Assembly (NCBI RefSeq): GCF_000447755.1
Contig: NZ_AUNE01000045.1
Location: 62,001-126,000 of the forward strand
Length of the DNA stretch: 64,000 bases
Reading direction: 5' to 3'
From: Bacteriovorax sp. BSW11_IV
Lineage (GTDB): Bacteria; Bdellovibrionota; Bacteriovoracia; Bacteriovoracales; Bacteriovoracaceae
The notes below the pieces were generated by a model. The model saw only the letters and a list, made by a program, of their open reading frames with translations. It ran no database searches and was not told the DNA's origin. Below, in pieces: positions 17,976-27,971 of the stretch (position 1 is its first letter; each line of letters opens with the position of its first letter). The translations under genes were made by a program, and so were the position numbers.

Positions 17976-19359
17976 TGACGTTATATATTATGGGATTATC
18001 CCAACGGTTCTAATCCCACTGACGCTGGTAAGTTTCGTACTTAGTATGATTGCTTCATTTATTGCAGGTCTATTTGGGATTAAACTTAGTACAGAAGGCC
18101 CTCGAAAGCTTGTGGAGCTTGTGTTGAAACCTCGCTTTATTGCAATGGCGGTTGTGATAAATCTTGGTGTTTTTGGTGTTGTAAAGGCCTATGAATTTGT
18201 AGATAGAATTCCTACTAGCTTTCTGCGCATCAAGCTTATGAACAATGAATCACCATCTGAAATTGAATATAAAGATGCAAGCGTTTCAGATTTTAAATTT
18301 AAAAGAAATTTAAACGCAAGCTTTTCAGATTATAAAGTTCAAAAAGAAGTGAAATTTGACTCTGGAGCTTTCTATTCTCCTGTTGTTTCTGGCGATTCTC
18401 TTTTTATGGGAAGTGATGCCGGTGATTTCATGGAACTGGATAAAAAGACTCTCGAAAGAAAAAGAGTTCTTCACCTAAAGACTTTTTTATCTTCTGGAAC
18501 ATCAATCCATGATGGCTTTGCTTATTTTGGAGAAGGTGAGCATAAGACATATATGGCGAGAATTTTTAAAATTGATCTTAAAAACTTTTCAGTTAAAGAT
18601 TATTTTAAAACGAAAGGTCATACAGAAGGAACAGGAGCACGCTTAGGTGAATCGTTAATCTTTCCGGCGGGTGACGATGGGATTTATAGAATAGATCTTC
18701 ATACAATGAAGAAGATGTGGCATGCAAAAATCGGACACGTTGATTCAGAAGTTTCTTATGATGGAATTAATGCTTACGTTGGTACTGCACTCGATTCAAA
18801 GAGGGGAGGAGAGTACGCTAATGCTTTCGCTCTAGATTTGAAAACGGGTGAGATTATCTGGAAGAAAAACCTGATTGCATCGAGCTGGTTTAGACCACTG
18901 GTACTCGATGAAAAGGTATGTTTTGTTGTTGGTGAAATTTACTTCGAGTCTCAGATCGGTGGAATTGAATGCTTTAATAAAGCAAATGGAGATCTTGTTG
19001 GGAGTCTCAGATTAAGTGCTCCAGTAACTTCAATGATGATTCTAGTTGATTCGAATATTGTTTTTGCAAATAACAGTGGTGAAATCTGTTCTGTAGATTC
19101 TGTAACATTACAGAAAAATTGGTGCACAAAAACTGGTGATGATAAGTATTCATATAGTTCTGTGAATTACGATGGGAACAAAGACGCCTTAGTCTTGGCC
19201 TCTCGAAAACACGGATTCTTCGCAATTGATCCAGATGACGGCAAAGTTTTGCAACAAGTGAAGTTTGGAGAAAAAGAAAAGTTCTACGCGAGACCACTCG
19301 TAGATGAACAGAATCTTTACGTTGTTTCCTTAGATGGGATGGTGAGGATCCTTAATTAA
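17944..19359 (+). CDS. Membrane-anchored PQQ-type beta-propeller protein
   Basis: About 471 residues with two hydrophobic helices near the N-terminus (YYGIIPTVLIPLTLVSFVLSM and FIAMAVVINLGVFGVV), then a large exported part made of PQQ/BamB-like propeller blades such as AFALDLKTGEIIWKKNL and FAIDPDDGKVLQQV. The start is uncertain: ATG 17944 or ATG 17953, both inside the end of the kinase gene. No PQQ-enzyme catalytic residues were recognised, so it is more likely a scaffold or binding protein than a dehydrogenase. It converges on the helicase gene with an 8-bp overlap. The functional link with the upstream kinase is unclear. Confidence 0.7.
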   Translation: MEIMEELSLNSDVIYYGIIPTVLIPLTLVSFVLSMIASFIAGLFGIKLSTEGPRKLVELVLKPRFIAMAVVINLGVFGVVKAYEFVDRIPTSFLRIKLMNNESPSEIEYKDASVSDFKFKRNLNASFSDYKVQKEVKFDSGAFYSPVVSGDSLFMGSDAGDFMELDKKTLERKRVLHLKTFLSSGTSIHDGFAYFGEGEHKTYMARIFKIDLKNFSVKDYFKTKGHTEGTGARLGESLIFPAGDDGIYRIDLHTMKKMWHAKIGHVDSEVSYDGINAYVGTALDSKRGGEYANAFALDLKTGEIIWKKNLIASSWFRPLVLDEKVCFVVGEIYFESQIGGIECFNKANGDLVGSLRLSAPVTSMMILVDSNIVFANNSGEICSVDSVTLQKNWCTKTGDDKYSYSSVNYDGNKDALVLASRKHGFFAIDPDDGKVLQQVKFGEKEKFYARPLVDEQNLYVVSLDGMVRILN

Positions 19360-22300
19360 AAAGATCCTCGAAGTCTTTCATAGATAGCTTACCAGTAAAT
19401 AAGCTCTCATCATTATCTGGAAGGAGTTCGTTAAAGAGCTCCTTTTTCATTTCTTGTAGCTTTAGAACTTTCTCTTCTACCGAGTTTTTAATCAAAGGTC
19501 TATAAACAGTGAGATTGTTCTTTTGACCAATTCTATGGGCCCTATCAATGGCCTGGCTCTCAACAGCAGGGTTCCACCAAGGGTCCATGATGAAAACGTA
19601 ACTTGCCGCAGTTAAGTTTAGTCCAACACCCCCGGCCTTAAGGGAAATAAGAAAAACAGAAGTTTTTCCGGCCTGAAACTCTTCAACTTGAGTTTGACGT
19701 TTTTTAATAGACTGTGTCCCATCAATTCTTGAATTTTTCCAGTGCTTATCCCTGATAGCACTTTCAATAATATCTAGGTAAGTCGTAAATTGTGAGAAGA
19801 CAATGGCCTGATGACCCTCTTCAATAATTTGCTCTAGTTGTTCAAGTAGAAATTCAATTTTTGTTGATTCAAGATGTTTATAATGAATGGACTGCATACT
19901 GTTATGGTTTTGCCATAGACAGCTTTGACGTAGCTCTAATAGACCTTTAAGGATTTCACCATATTTTTTCTTAGAAGGAGAAGTTTGAATTCTTTTTCTA
20001 ATATTAGAAAGTGTTGTTTCGTAAAAGTCTTTTTCACCATCATTAAAATTAAGATAAACATTATTCTCAATTTTCGGTGGGAGTTCTGTGAGAACTTGCC
20101 CTTTAGTACGTCTTAAAATGAACGGACTGGCGGTTTTTCTTGCCACCAATCTCGATTTTTGAGTTGATGTTGTTCTAATGAACTGCAGATCTCCCCAAAC
20201 CCCAGGAATGGCAAGATCGAGAATATTATAAAATTCGGCCAAGTCATTTTCAACTGGAGTACCCGTTAGACACACTCTAAAGTCTGATTTAATTTTTCTG
20301 GCCGCATAGGCCCCAAGTGAGCGGATATTTTTCAAGTGCTGAACTTCATCTAGGATAAGAATATCGAATTCTTTTCCAGCAAACGCACCATCAATTTCTC
20401 TTTTTAGAACACCATAACTTGTAAGAATGATTTTTGTATCGTCTGGAAAGTTTCTCTCTCCTCCGTGATAGATATAAAGGTCCATATCGGAGAATTTCTT
20501 AATCTCTTGTTCCCAGTTTAGTAGAATCGAAACAGGACAAGCGATCATTACTCGATTAACTTTATGATAGACACTTTTTACAAATGTAATAGTTTGAAGT
20601 GTCTTACCAAGACCCATATCATCAGCAAGACAGGCACCTAATTTGTTTTCATAAAGAAAACGCAACCAATTATAACCAGTCTTTTGATAAGGTCTTAGGA
20701 TTCCTTGTAAATTCTCTGGAACTTCATACTCTGGCATTTTATCCAGTGTTTGTAGTCTGTCGCAAAGATCGAGCTCTTCTTTAGTCAAGGCCCCATCAAT
20801 CCCAAGTCTTCTTAGTTCAAATAACTCAAAAATTCTTGCGCGATTAAATGGTAATACAAATTTCTTAATACCTGTTTCTGTAACATTCTCTTCAGTGGAT
20901 TCGTACTTTGTGTACTTTTTCATGAACTTTAAGAGGTCTTTTTGTTCATTTGTTAAAAGTACAAGCCCCTTTTTAGTGAGAGCAATATTATTGTCGAGAT
21001 CGGCATTTTCAATAACATATAAATCTTCGTTATCAACATTTAATTCGAGATCAAACCATTGGTTAGAAGAAAGTCTTCTTTCGAATCTAATACGTGACGA
21101 CCAGTTTGCTATCTCATGACGATCATAGAAAATTGTGATTCCATGAATGGCCAATGATTTGTAAAATTCATTGAGTCCAGTGAAGAGATTGCTCTTAGCG
21201 ATTTGAAAGACTAGTTCTTTTCTATCTTTCATATAATCAGCATATCTAAAGAACATTTCTCCAAAGTTTTGATACAGAGAACATAGAATCTTGATTAGAA
21301 CATAATTGTCATAGTGGCAGATCTCTTTAGTCTTATGATCGTACACCAGTGTTTCTTTAGTCTCTTTCATATAATTAATAAGATCGAGCCACTGTTCTCT
21401 TTTAGATGAAGTGAGCAGTGTTCTCTTATAATTTTCAGAGTCTATGGTGAATGAATCAGTTAGCTGTTCGATAAATGTATAGGCGTCTTTTTTCTTCTTA
21501 AAACTTGTTAGATCACCGCCCAAGAAAGTAAAAGAAGTTAGAAAATTTGGAGGATAGACTAAATTTTCATTCTTATCGAAGAAAACAAGTTTGAATTCAA
21601 CAAGTCCATTTCTTTCCCCTTGATTAAGGGTGATACGGCATTGGGGCTCAACACTTGCTATATCTTTTAGCTCAGTACCATCAATTTTGATAAGTGCTTC
21701 TTCATCTTTATCAATTGATTTGATGAATTTGATAAGTTCATTAATTGAAAGCTTGTTATAGCTATATCTAATTTTTTGAACAAGTGCTCTTAGATTTCCA
21801 CCAAGATTAATGGCCTTACCATTTTTCCAGTTGAATATATAAAGGTTTTCAAAGATAGAGATTTCTTGGAAGTGTTGACCATCTTGATCAATATAACTAA
21901 ATTTTAGAATTGGATTTTCTGCAATTTCTAATTCTTCATCTTGAAAACGAGTCGAGGTCGCAATATTAATGACCAGCTTTCCTTCAAATTTTTCAGGAGT
22001 AGGAAAGTTTACAACTTTCTTGTCATGAAGAAGGTATTGAAAGGCAGAGTAACTCATATTGGGGTTTGCACCTTCAAGTTGGTGCGTTCCCGCAATAATA
22101 GTTCCGTACTCACTAACTGTAACACCAACAGCACTGCTAAGAGCGATGGGAGGCAATGGGGTGTCGGGATTATTTTCTACAAATTTTTCATGTTCTATTT
22201 GTAGGAGATAGCAAATATAGAGAGCGCAAGTATGTTCACAGATGCCTTTTTCCTGCCATTCAAAACAATCACAATTCGAAGTTAGTGGCGGCTCTTCTGT

Positions 22301-22522
22301 TCCTACAAGTCTACTTTTGAAAACGACTTTACACTCATGCGATCTATCATCTCTTACGATACCAGAGGTGATAAAATAAGTTTCAGGACTTCCTTTTGTG
22401 AAAGAGATAGAAACTTTAGATGAACGGATGTACCTCAGTGCTTTTTGCACTGTTGGTTTTGAGAAGTAATTCTCAGATAAATCTACAATTGACTGAGGCA
22501 ATTGGTTACTTGGTGTAGTCAT
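19352..22522 (-). CDS. SWIM zinc-finger SNF2-family helicase
   Basis: A 1056-residue protein. The N-terminal SWIM zinc finger is visible as CDCFEWQEKGICEHT near residue 80. The C-terminal 460 residues are a SNF2/RapA-like ATPase: Walker A DDMGLGKTLQT, motif II LILDEVQHLKN, motif III LTGTPVEN, and motif VI QAIDRAHRIGQ. Bacterial SWIM-SNF2 proteins are DNA translocases that probably remodel DNA or RNA polymerase complexes. It is a single gene with an AGCGGAA ribosome site; no restriction or defence partners are next to it, so I do not call it a defence helicase. Confidence 0.9.
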   Translation of the reverse strand: MTTPSNQLPQSIVDLSENYFSKPTVQKALRYIRSSKVSISFTKGSPETYFITSGIVRDDRSHECKVVFKSRLVGTEEPPLTSNCDCFEWQEKGICEHTCALYICYLLQIEHEKFVENNPDTPLPPIALSSAVGVTVSEYGTIIAGTHQLEGANPNMSYSAFQYLLHDKKVVNFPTPEKFEGKLVINIATSTRFQDEELEIAENPILKFSYIDQDGQHFQEISIFENLYIFNWKNGKAINLGGNLRALVQKIRYSYNKLSINELIKFIKSIDKDEEALIKIDGTELKDIASVEPQCRITLNQGERNGLVEFKLVFFDKNENLVYPPNFLTSFTFLGGDLTSFKKKKDAYTFIEQLTDSFTIDSENYKRTLLTSSKREQWLDLINYMKETKETLVYDHKTKEICHYDNYVLIKILCSLYQNFGEMFFRYADYMKDRKELVFQIAKSNLFTGLNEFYKSLAIHGITIFYDRHEIANWSSRIRFERRLSSNQWFDLELNVDNEDLYVIENADLDNNIALTKKGLVLLTNEQKDLLKFMKKYTKYESTEENVTETGIKKFVLPFNRARIFELFELRRLGIDGALTKEELDLCDRLQTLDKMPEYEVPENLQGILRPYQKTGYNWLRFLYENKLGACLADDMGLGKTLQTITFVKSVYHKVNRVMIACPVSILLNWEQEIKKFSDMDLYIYHGGERNFPDDTKIILTSYGVLKREIDGAFAGKEFDILILDEVQHLKNIRSLGAYAARKIKSDFRVCLTGTPVENDLAEFYNILDLAIPGVWGDLQFIRTTSTQKSRLVARKTASPFILRRTKGQVLTELPPKIENNVYLNFNDGEKDFYETTLSNIRKRIQTSPSKKKYGEILKGLLELRQSCLWQNHNSMQSIHYKHLESTKIEFLLEQLEQIIEEGHQAIVFSQFTTYLDIIESAIRDKHWKNSRIDGTQSIKKRQTQVEEFQAGKTSVFLISLKAGGVGLNLTAASYVFIMDPWWNPAVESQAIDRAHRIGQKNNLTVYRPLIKNSVEEKVLKLQEMKKELFNELLPDNDESLFTGKLSMKDFEDLFN

Positions 22523-22610
22523 AATTATTCCGCTCTATGAACGTATAATTATACAATATATTCCTAGAATAAATAGGGTAGGCAATGGCTTGCTAAAATG
22601 GTTATACTAT

Positions 22611-23267
22611 CTAGTTTACCCCGCCAAATTGACCAAATTGGTCGGAGAATAAATAGGCCACATAAAATCTAATGTCGTAAGATGTTATTTTTTTTGCCGG
22701 TCTATTGATGATTATAGACTCAGTAATAAATGTTTTGTAGATCACCTCGTGCATGACTAGCGCGGCCTTATGTAATTCAGAGAGCTTTTCCCAATAGCGC
22801 TTATTAAATATAAATTCTTTCATCCCAATAGGGGGTGTGACCCATTGAATCGCCCCTTGCTCAAGTTCACAATGAGAAGGGATAAAGACATTTCCTTGAT
22901 CGTGGGTTTTGATAAACACATGATTTGGCAACAGCTCTGAATTGCGTCTCATTCTCTCGTAATAGCTCTTAAGTCGAAGGCCATCTCTCATTCCTATCAT
23001 CATCACTTTATTGATAGTGAGGTTGATGATTTGCTTATAGTTAAGACTCTTGTTTGTAAGATCGGGGTCTAGGCGAAAGTACCAGACATTTCTACCTTCA
23101 AAGAGATCGAGAACTTCATAAGTCATTTCACCATTATTATCGCAAACGATGACATTACCGCCATTACCTCTGTTAAATCCTGAGCCCTCATCGTCTGTTG
23201 GACGAGTTTCCTGGGCGCAAGTATTAAGTGAGATATAAAGCATTGTAATAAAAATTAAAAATTTCAT
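22611..23267 (-). CDS. Secreted protein with GNGG motif and HEVIY segment
   Basis: A 218-residue protein with a signal peptide (MKFLIFITMLYISLNTCA). The mature protein begins with FNRGNGGNVIVC, a pattern I associate with a family expanded in Bdellovibrio relatives, and has AALVMHEVIYKTF near residue 165. HExxY is close to, but not, a standard HExxH zinc site, so protease activity is uncertain. It begins 1 bp after the stop of the TIGR02147 regulator, with GGGGGT as ribosome site, so the two are cotranscribed. The regulator-secreted-protein pairing recurs at 32.4 kb. Confidence 0.65.
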   Translation of the reverse strand: MKFLIFITMLYISLNTCAQETRPTDDEGSGFNRGNGGNVIVCDNNGEMTYEVLDLFEGRNVWYFRLDPDLTNKSLNYKQIINLTINKVMMIGMRDGLRLKSYYERMRRNSELLPNHVFIKTHDQGNVFIPSHCELEQGAIQWVTPPIGMKEFIFNKRYWEKLSELHKAALVMHEVIYKTFITESIIINRPAKKITSYDIRFYVAYLFSDQFGQFGGVN

Positions 23268-23268
23268 T

Positions 23269-24069
23269 TTAGACCCCCAAATTCGTTACTGGCACGAGTT
23301 GGATATTTAAATTGTAGACCTCTGTGGCCTCGATCCCATTTAGTATTTTTGTCATACTTTTTTTGAAATCTTTAATCAAAAGCTTCGCTTCTCTTAGCTT
23401 TAGAGGGTCTGTTGGAATAGTAATAGAAGAGATATCCCTTTCTAAGATATGGATTGTCTCTAGCTTTTCTAGTGCTTGATAGATGCAATCAGCGTTGGCC
23501 TTTTTAATGATCTCTGAAGGGATATCATTAGAAGTTGTAAGGGATTTAAAATTTCCTATTAATTCACCTGAATGGGCATCTCTCGTGACGTAGCCCCAAT
23601 TGAGAAGACCATTTAGGACTTCAATTGTTCGCTCTTCAGAAATATTTAATTTTCTAGCAATCCATGTGGTGTCACTTTTAAAATTTTTTAATTTTAATAA
23701 TGCCAAAATTGAAAAGTATTCCCAGTCACCAATTAAAGAGAATTCTTTTTGAGACAAGACCTTTTGAAAGTTTTGCTTCTTTCTTCTTCTATCGACTTTT
23801 TGATCGTATTCGCGCTCAACCAAGCGAAGAAAGAAGTTTTTTTCTTCAGGATCGAGAAGCAAATTCGGAACAATTTCGATAGCGCGTTTTGGAGTAAGGG
23901 GAGCTGTTCCGTTGAAGATTTCTGTTAGTCTTCCGCTGGAGATGCCCAGCGTTCGGGCGTAAGATCTTTTTGAGAAGCGGCAGTTCTTTTGTCTGCGTTT
24001 TTCATAATCTTTCTTGAGTATTTCAATTGAACTAATGTTATTTATATTACTTTCCATGGGCCGGATCAT
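23269..24069 (-). CDS. TIGR02147-family (DUF4423) regulator
   Basis: A 266-residue protein. The N-terminal segment FSKRSYARTLGISSGRLTEIFNG is a helix-turn-helix and residues 120-260 match the DUF4423/TIGR02147 domain, ending in the typical YNLNIQLVPVT. The family is abundant in Fibrobacter and Bdellovibrio-type bacteria and is thought to be regulatory; no member's mechanism is known to me. The start may be ATG 24069 or ATG 24057; neither has a good ribosome site, and a promoter-like pair just upstream would make the shorter form almost leaderless. Two exact 13-bp repeats upstream could be its operator. Confidence 0.8.
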   Translation of the reverse strand: MIRPMESNINNISSIEILKKDYEKRRQKNCRFSKRSYARTLGISSGRLTEIFNGTAPLTPKRAIEIVPNLLLDPEEKNFFLRLVEREYDQKVDRRRKKQNFQKVLSQKEFSLIGDWEYFSILALLKLKNFKSDTTWIARKLNISEERTIEVLNGLLNWGYVTRDAHSGELIGNFKSLTTSNDIPSEIIKKANADCIYQALEKLETIHILERDISSITIPTDPLKLREAKLLIKDFKKSMTKILNGIEATEVYNLNIQLVPVTNLGV

Positions 24070-24094
24070 ATAAAAAAAAGTTACAAAGTGACAA
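24067..24094 (-). promoter_or_regulatory. Candidate sigma-70 promoter of the TIGR02147 gene
   Basis: On the minus strand TTGTCA (24094-24089) and TATATG (24072-24067) are separated by 16 bp. Transcription would start near 24060, leaving about 3 nt before ATG 24057. It is a fair match only. Confidence 0.35.
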
Positions 24095-24108
24095 TGTTTA
24101 ATGGGGAG

Positions 24109-24121
24109 AAATGCTCCGAAA
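24109..24121. repeat. 13-bp direct repeat, copy 1 (AAATGCTCCGAAA)
   Basis: Identical to the copy at 24174-24186, 65 bp away in the same orientation. It lies 15 bp upstream of the candidate -35 element of the TIGR02147 gene, a usual place for an activator or autoregulatory site. Confidence 0.6.
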
Positions 24122-24173
24122 TACTTTCGTAAATTCGAGGAGTTGCCTAGCTAGTAGCAATGGTTTTTAATTT

Positions 24174-24186
24174 AAATGCTCCGAAA
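24174..24186. repeat. 13-bp direct repeat, copy 2 (AAATGCTCCGAAA)
   Basis: Second exact copy. It lies between the rpoD terminator and the TIGR02147 promoter, so it most likely serves the TIGR02147 gene. Confidence 0.6.
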
Positions 24187-24215
24187 AGGAGATATGTCTT
24201 GGGGATTTTTGGAAA

Positions 24216-24242
24216 TAAAAAAAGGCCCGAAACTCGGGCCTT
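24216..24242 (-). terminator. Rho-independent terminator of the dnaG-rpoD operon
   Basis: Perfect 9-bp stem (AAGGCCCGA / TCGGGCCTT, 3-nt loop) followed on the minus strand by seven T. It lies 8 bp after the rpoD stop and insulates the TIGR02147 gene from rpoD transcription. Confidence 0.9.
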
Positions 24243-24249
24243 CTTATTT

Positions 24250-26040
24250 TTAAGCGTCGTTGTTATTTCCGCCTTGGTTGCCTGTAGTCCAGTCACCATT
24301 CTGGTACGCTTTAAGCATTTTAGCGCGTGAAGGATGACGGAGTTTTCTCAGGGCCTTAGCTTCAATTTGACGGATACGCTCTCTTGTTACGAAGAAGTCT
24401 TGTCCAACCTCTTCAAGAGTGTGATCCGATTTCTCACCAATACCAAAACGCATACGAAGAACTTTTTCTTCTCTTGGAGTTAGAGTCGCAAGGACTTTTC
24501 TCGTTTGTTCAGAAAGAGTAATACTCATTACAGCGTCTGCTGGAGAGATGATTTTTGTATCTTCAATGAAATCCCCAAGAGATGAATCTTCTTCCTCACC
24601 AATTGGTGTTTCAAGAGAGATTGGCTCTTTCGAGATTTTTTGAACTTTTTTAACTTTATCAACTGGAAGTTCCATTTTCTCAGCAATTTCTTCAGGAGTT
24701 GGTTCACGACCAAGTTCTTGAATAAGTTGTCTTTGAGTACGAACCATCTTGTTGATAGTTTCAATCATGTGAACTGGAATACGGATCGTTCTTGCTTGGT
24801 CAGCAATGGCACGAGTAATGGCCTGACGAATCCACCAAGTTGCATATGTAGAGAATTTGTATCCACGACGGTACTCGAATTTATCAACGGCCTTCATAAG
24901 ACCGATGTTTCCTTCTTGAATAAGGTCAAGGAACTGAAGACCACGGTTAGTGTACTTCTTAGCAATCGAAACAACGAGACGAAGGTTGGCTTCAACTAGT
25001 TGTGACTTCGCTCTATCGGCCTTCTCTTCACCTTTTAGAATGATATTGTAAACATCTTGGATATCTTCAAAGCTCATTCCACAGTCAAGACTTAGACGAC
25101 GAAGTTTTCTTAGGTTGTCCTCTTGATTTCTGATTAGTTGTTCAATCTTAGCATCAGTAGTGAAAAGATCTTTAGCAAGACGACGCTTGAAAGAATCATC
25201 TTCCATTACTTTGTCATAGATTTTTTTGTAATCTTCAATATCGTTTACTTCAAGGAACTTGAAGATACGATCTTGTTGCTCATAAAGCTCAGAGAATTGA
25301 AGGTAGTACTTCTTAACTGGCTCAACGAAGCTGTTGATGATCTTTCTGTTGAAAGTTAGATCAGCAAGTGTTTGAGAGATGTCGTTCATCTCTTTTTGTT
25401 GCTTCTGATTGAATCTCGCTAGAGTTCCATCCTCTTGCTCACATTCTTTAAGAAGTTTGTCGATCTTGTCACAAACTGCGCAAATTTCATCTTTTGTTTT
25501 CTTAATATCTGCTTGTGTCGATTCATCATCAAGACCACGTACAAGTTCTTTAACGAACTCACTTTGGTTTTCAGCAGTATCAATTCTCTCAGAAAGTTTT
25601 GCGATTTCTTTGAGGGCGTGAGTAGATTTTAAACATGAAAGGATAATCTCTCTTTCACCTTCTTCAATTTCTTTTGCAATTACAACTTCACCTTCTCTTG
25701 TAAGAAGGGCAACTGAACCCATTCTCTTAAGGTAAAGCTTAACTGGATCAGTTGAAGCTGAACGAAGTTCTGCTCTTTCTTCTTTTGAAAGAGTTTCTTC
25801 GATAACTTCCGTACCGTCTAGACGGATTCCATCTTCTTCTTCCTCTTCAGCAGAGTCTTCTTGAATGTCGATACGAGCTTCTTGAAGCTTTAGCATGATT
25901 TCGTCGAGAGTTTCAAAGTCGACGATGCTTGCTGGAATACAATCGTTAATTTCTTCAGCTGTTAGGTAAGACTGATCTTTACCTTTTACAAGAAGACGAG
26001 AGAATTCCTTTGAGTTTAAAAATACAGATAAAATTGACAT
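24250..26040 (-). CDS. rpoD: RNA polymerase primary sigma factor (sigma-70)
   Basis: A 596-residue primary sigma factor. Region 1.1 is at the N-terminus, an acidic stretch lies near residue 62, region 1.2 is [21 protein letters not shown], regions 2.1-2.4 include [26 protein letters not shown] and [15 protein letters not shown], region 3 begins RTIRIPVHM, and region 4.2 contains [20 protein letters not shown]. Length is normal. It sits 10 bp behind dnaG with an AGGGAG ribosome site, the classical macromolecular synthesis operon without rpsU, and ends at a strong terminator. Confidence 0.97.
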   Translation of the reverse strand: MSILSVFLNSKEFSRLLVKGKDQSYLTAEEINDCIPASIVDFETLDEIMLKLQEARIDIQEDSAEEEEEDGIRLDGTEVIEETLSKEERAELRSASTDPVKLYLKRMGSVALLTREGEVVIAKEIEEGEREIILSCLKSTHALKEIAKLSERIDTAENQSEFVKELVRGLDDESTQADIKKTKDEICAVCDKIDKLLKECEQEDGTLARFNQKQQKEMNDISQTLADLTFNRKIINSFVEPVKKYYLQFSELYEQQDRIFKFLEVNDIEDYKKIYDKVMEDDSFKRRLAKDLFTTDAKIEQLIRNQEDNLRKLRRLSLDCGMSFEDIQDVYNIILKGEEKADRAKSQLVEANLRLVVSIAKKYTNRGLQFLDLIQEGNIGLMKAVDKFEYRRGYKFSTYATWWIRQAITRAIADQARTIRIPVHMIETINKMVRTQRQLIQELGREPTPEEIAEKMELPVDKVKKVQKISKEPISLETPIGEEEDSSLGDFIEDTKIISPADAVMSITLSEQTRKVLATLTPREEKVLRMRFGIGEKSDHTLEEVGQDFFVTRERIRQIEAKALRKLRHPSRAKMLKAYQNGDWTTGNQGGNNNDA

Positions 26041-26050
26041 TAAGTTCTCC

Positions 26051-27964
26051 CTAGACTTTAAGTTTAGGTTTGTGGGATTTAAGTTTTAATAACTCTTTAT
26101 CTACTTCAATCACTTCCAACATTAGGGCGTTCATCTCTTCGTTTGTTTGACATAAGTCTTTTCTTTCGAGGATGATTTGCCTTTTCTGATTCAGTTGATT
26201 GATTTTCAATCTGTGTTCGAGGTCTAGCAAAATTTTATCTGCTGTCACATCGTTAATCGGGATCTTTCTGTATCGTGAAAGCGCCCCTTCAATTACACTC
26301 ACAAGTGAATTGGAATAGTGCTCTTTTTTTAGCAGCGAGTGGAGAATGGAAACATACTCGTTTTCATCAATCTCATAGATAATTTCTCGCAATCTTAAAA
26401 TATAACTTTTTACCTCATTTGTCCCTACAAAATCAAGCAGTTCAAGTGCTTTCTGACGTGTCACACACTCAGGGTGTTGGACTAATTCTTGCAATAGCTT
26501 TTCTTCAATCGCAGAGATTTTCACCTCCGTCACTTGTTCGAAATGCTCGAGACTATTGGTAAATTGTGATTCAAAATCTTCTTCCATCATCTCCACTTCG
26601 TGCATAAGTTCCTCTGATGGAGGTTCAGGTGCCCGAAATTTCTGGGAATTATCATTTGAAAGGAAATCTTCGTATCGCTTTATAATTTGTGCTGAATCAG
26701 ATTGTAATCCAATTCTCTTGGCCCATACAGCAAGGCGTTCAGTGGCCTGTAGTGAATTACCTAGCGGTGCGACAATATGGAAACACTCATCTAAAATAGC
26801 AAACTGGCGGTCAATTAAATTTGGGATGACCTTCGGAATAACTTGATCTGCGAGAGTATCAATAAAGGGCCTAGACTCATCAATGAGCTTTTGCATGGCC
26901 ACGATGCCTTCGTTTGTCAGATAATCATCGGGATCTTTATGAGGTTCAAAATTGAGATATTTAGGAATAATTCCCACTTTGAGACACTGTTCATTTACTC
27001 TCTTTGAAGCATTAAATCCGGCCGTGTCGCTATCGAGGGCCAAAATAAAATTTTTCGTAAGGGCCTGCAATACTTTTAGGGAATAATCACCCAGGGCAAC
27101 TCCTTGAATGGCCACTGTGTTTTTTAATCCTTTATTGAACATTGCAATTTGATCCATATTTCCTTCTACGAGAAGAACGAAGTCTTTCTCACGAATGGAT
27201 TGTTTTGCAAGATGAAGACCATAGAGGATATTTCTTTTGTTAAAAACAAAAGACTCTTTGGAATTCATGTACTTGGCCTTCTGATAGTCATAGACGGCAC
27301 GTGAGGTATAGCCAATAACAGTCCCAAACTGGTCCCAGATAGGGAAGGTTATTCTGTCTCTGAAGGTATCATAATAGGACTCGTTATTATTGAGATCGCG
27401 CTTTATGAGACCAATTTCTTCAGCAATCTCTAGAGCGAATTTACGATCATCTTCTTTAGGGATTGAGCTTAAATACTCTATCAAAGCATTGTGCTTTGGT
27501 GCGTATCCAAGAGAGTAGGTGTCTGCAACCTCTGTACTGAGTCCTCTTTTTTTAATGAACTCCATGTACATGGGAAACTTATTTGTTCTAGCGAGACGCT
27601 TATAGAGTTCACTGCTTTTTTGCAGAACTTTTTCTGCCATTACAAGCTTGGGAGATTTTTGTTTTCTCTCAATATAGTCTTCGAAATTTAGTCCATGGTG
27701 ATTTGCGATTTCTTTTAAGGCCTCAACGAATTCGATTTTCTTGTACTTCATCACGAAGTCGATGGCATTACCACCTTCACCACAAGCAAAACACTTGAAG
27801 ATCTTCTTGTCGTTATTTACGTGCATTGAAGGAGTTTTATCACCATGAAACGGACAAAGGGCGACACTGGCCGTGCCTTTACGAGAGACGTGAACATAAC
27901 CGCTGACAACGTCGGTCAGAGGAATCTCGTCCAGAATCCTTTGTTTTAAGTCGCTTAGTGACAT
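26051..27964 (-). CDS. dnaG: DNA primase
   Basis: A 637-residue primase of normal length. The N-terminal CHC2 zinc finger runs from [14 protein letters not shown] to [15 protein letters not shown], followed by the catalytic core with the Toprim motif [17 protein letters not shown] near residue 265 and the metal-binding [12 protein letters not shown] near 310. The C-terminal helicase-binding part is Gln/Glu/Lys-rich and diverged. It synthesises RNA primers for replication. It lies between trmB (7-bp gap) and rpoD (10-bp gap) on one transcript. Confidence 0.96.
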   Translation of the reverse strand: MSLSDLKQRILDEIPLTDVVSGYVHVSRKGTASVALCPFHGDKTPSMHVNNDKKIFKCFACGEGGNAIDFVMKYKKIEFVEALKEIANHHGLNFEDYIERKQKSPKLVMAEKVLQKSSELYKRLARTNKFPMYMEFIKKRGLSTEVADTYSLGYAPKHNALIEYLSSIPKEDDRKFALEIAEEIGLIKRDLNNNESYYDTFRDRITFPIWDQFGTVIGYTSRAVYDYQKAKYMNSKESFVFNKRNILYGLHLAKQSIREKDFVLLVEGNMDQIAMFNKGLKNTVAIQGVALGDYSLKVLQALTKNFILALDSDTAGFNASKRVNEQCLKVGIIPKYLNFEPHKDPDDYLTNEGIVAMQKLIDESRPFIDTLADQVIPKVIPNLIDRQFAILDECFHIVAPLGNSLQATERLAVWAKRIGLQSDSAQIIKRYEDFLSNDNSQKFRAPEPPSEELMHEVEMMEEDFESQFTNSLEHFEQVTEVKISAIEEKLLQELVQHPECVTRQKALELLDFVGTNEVKSYILRLREIIYEIDENEYVSILHSLLKKEHYSNSLVSVIEGALSRYRKIPINDVTADKILLDLEHRLKINQLNQKRQIILERKDLCQTNEEMNALMLEVIEVDKELLKLKSHKPKLKV

Positions 27965-27971
27965 TTACTTC

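Noticed and set aside
19352-22522. SNF2 helicase as part of a phage-defence system
   Set aside because: No nuclease, methylase or other defence gene adjoins it; SWIM-SNF2 proteins are common single genes.
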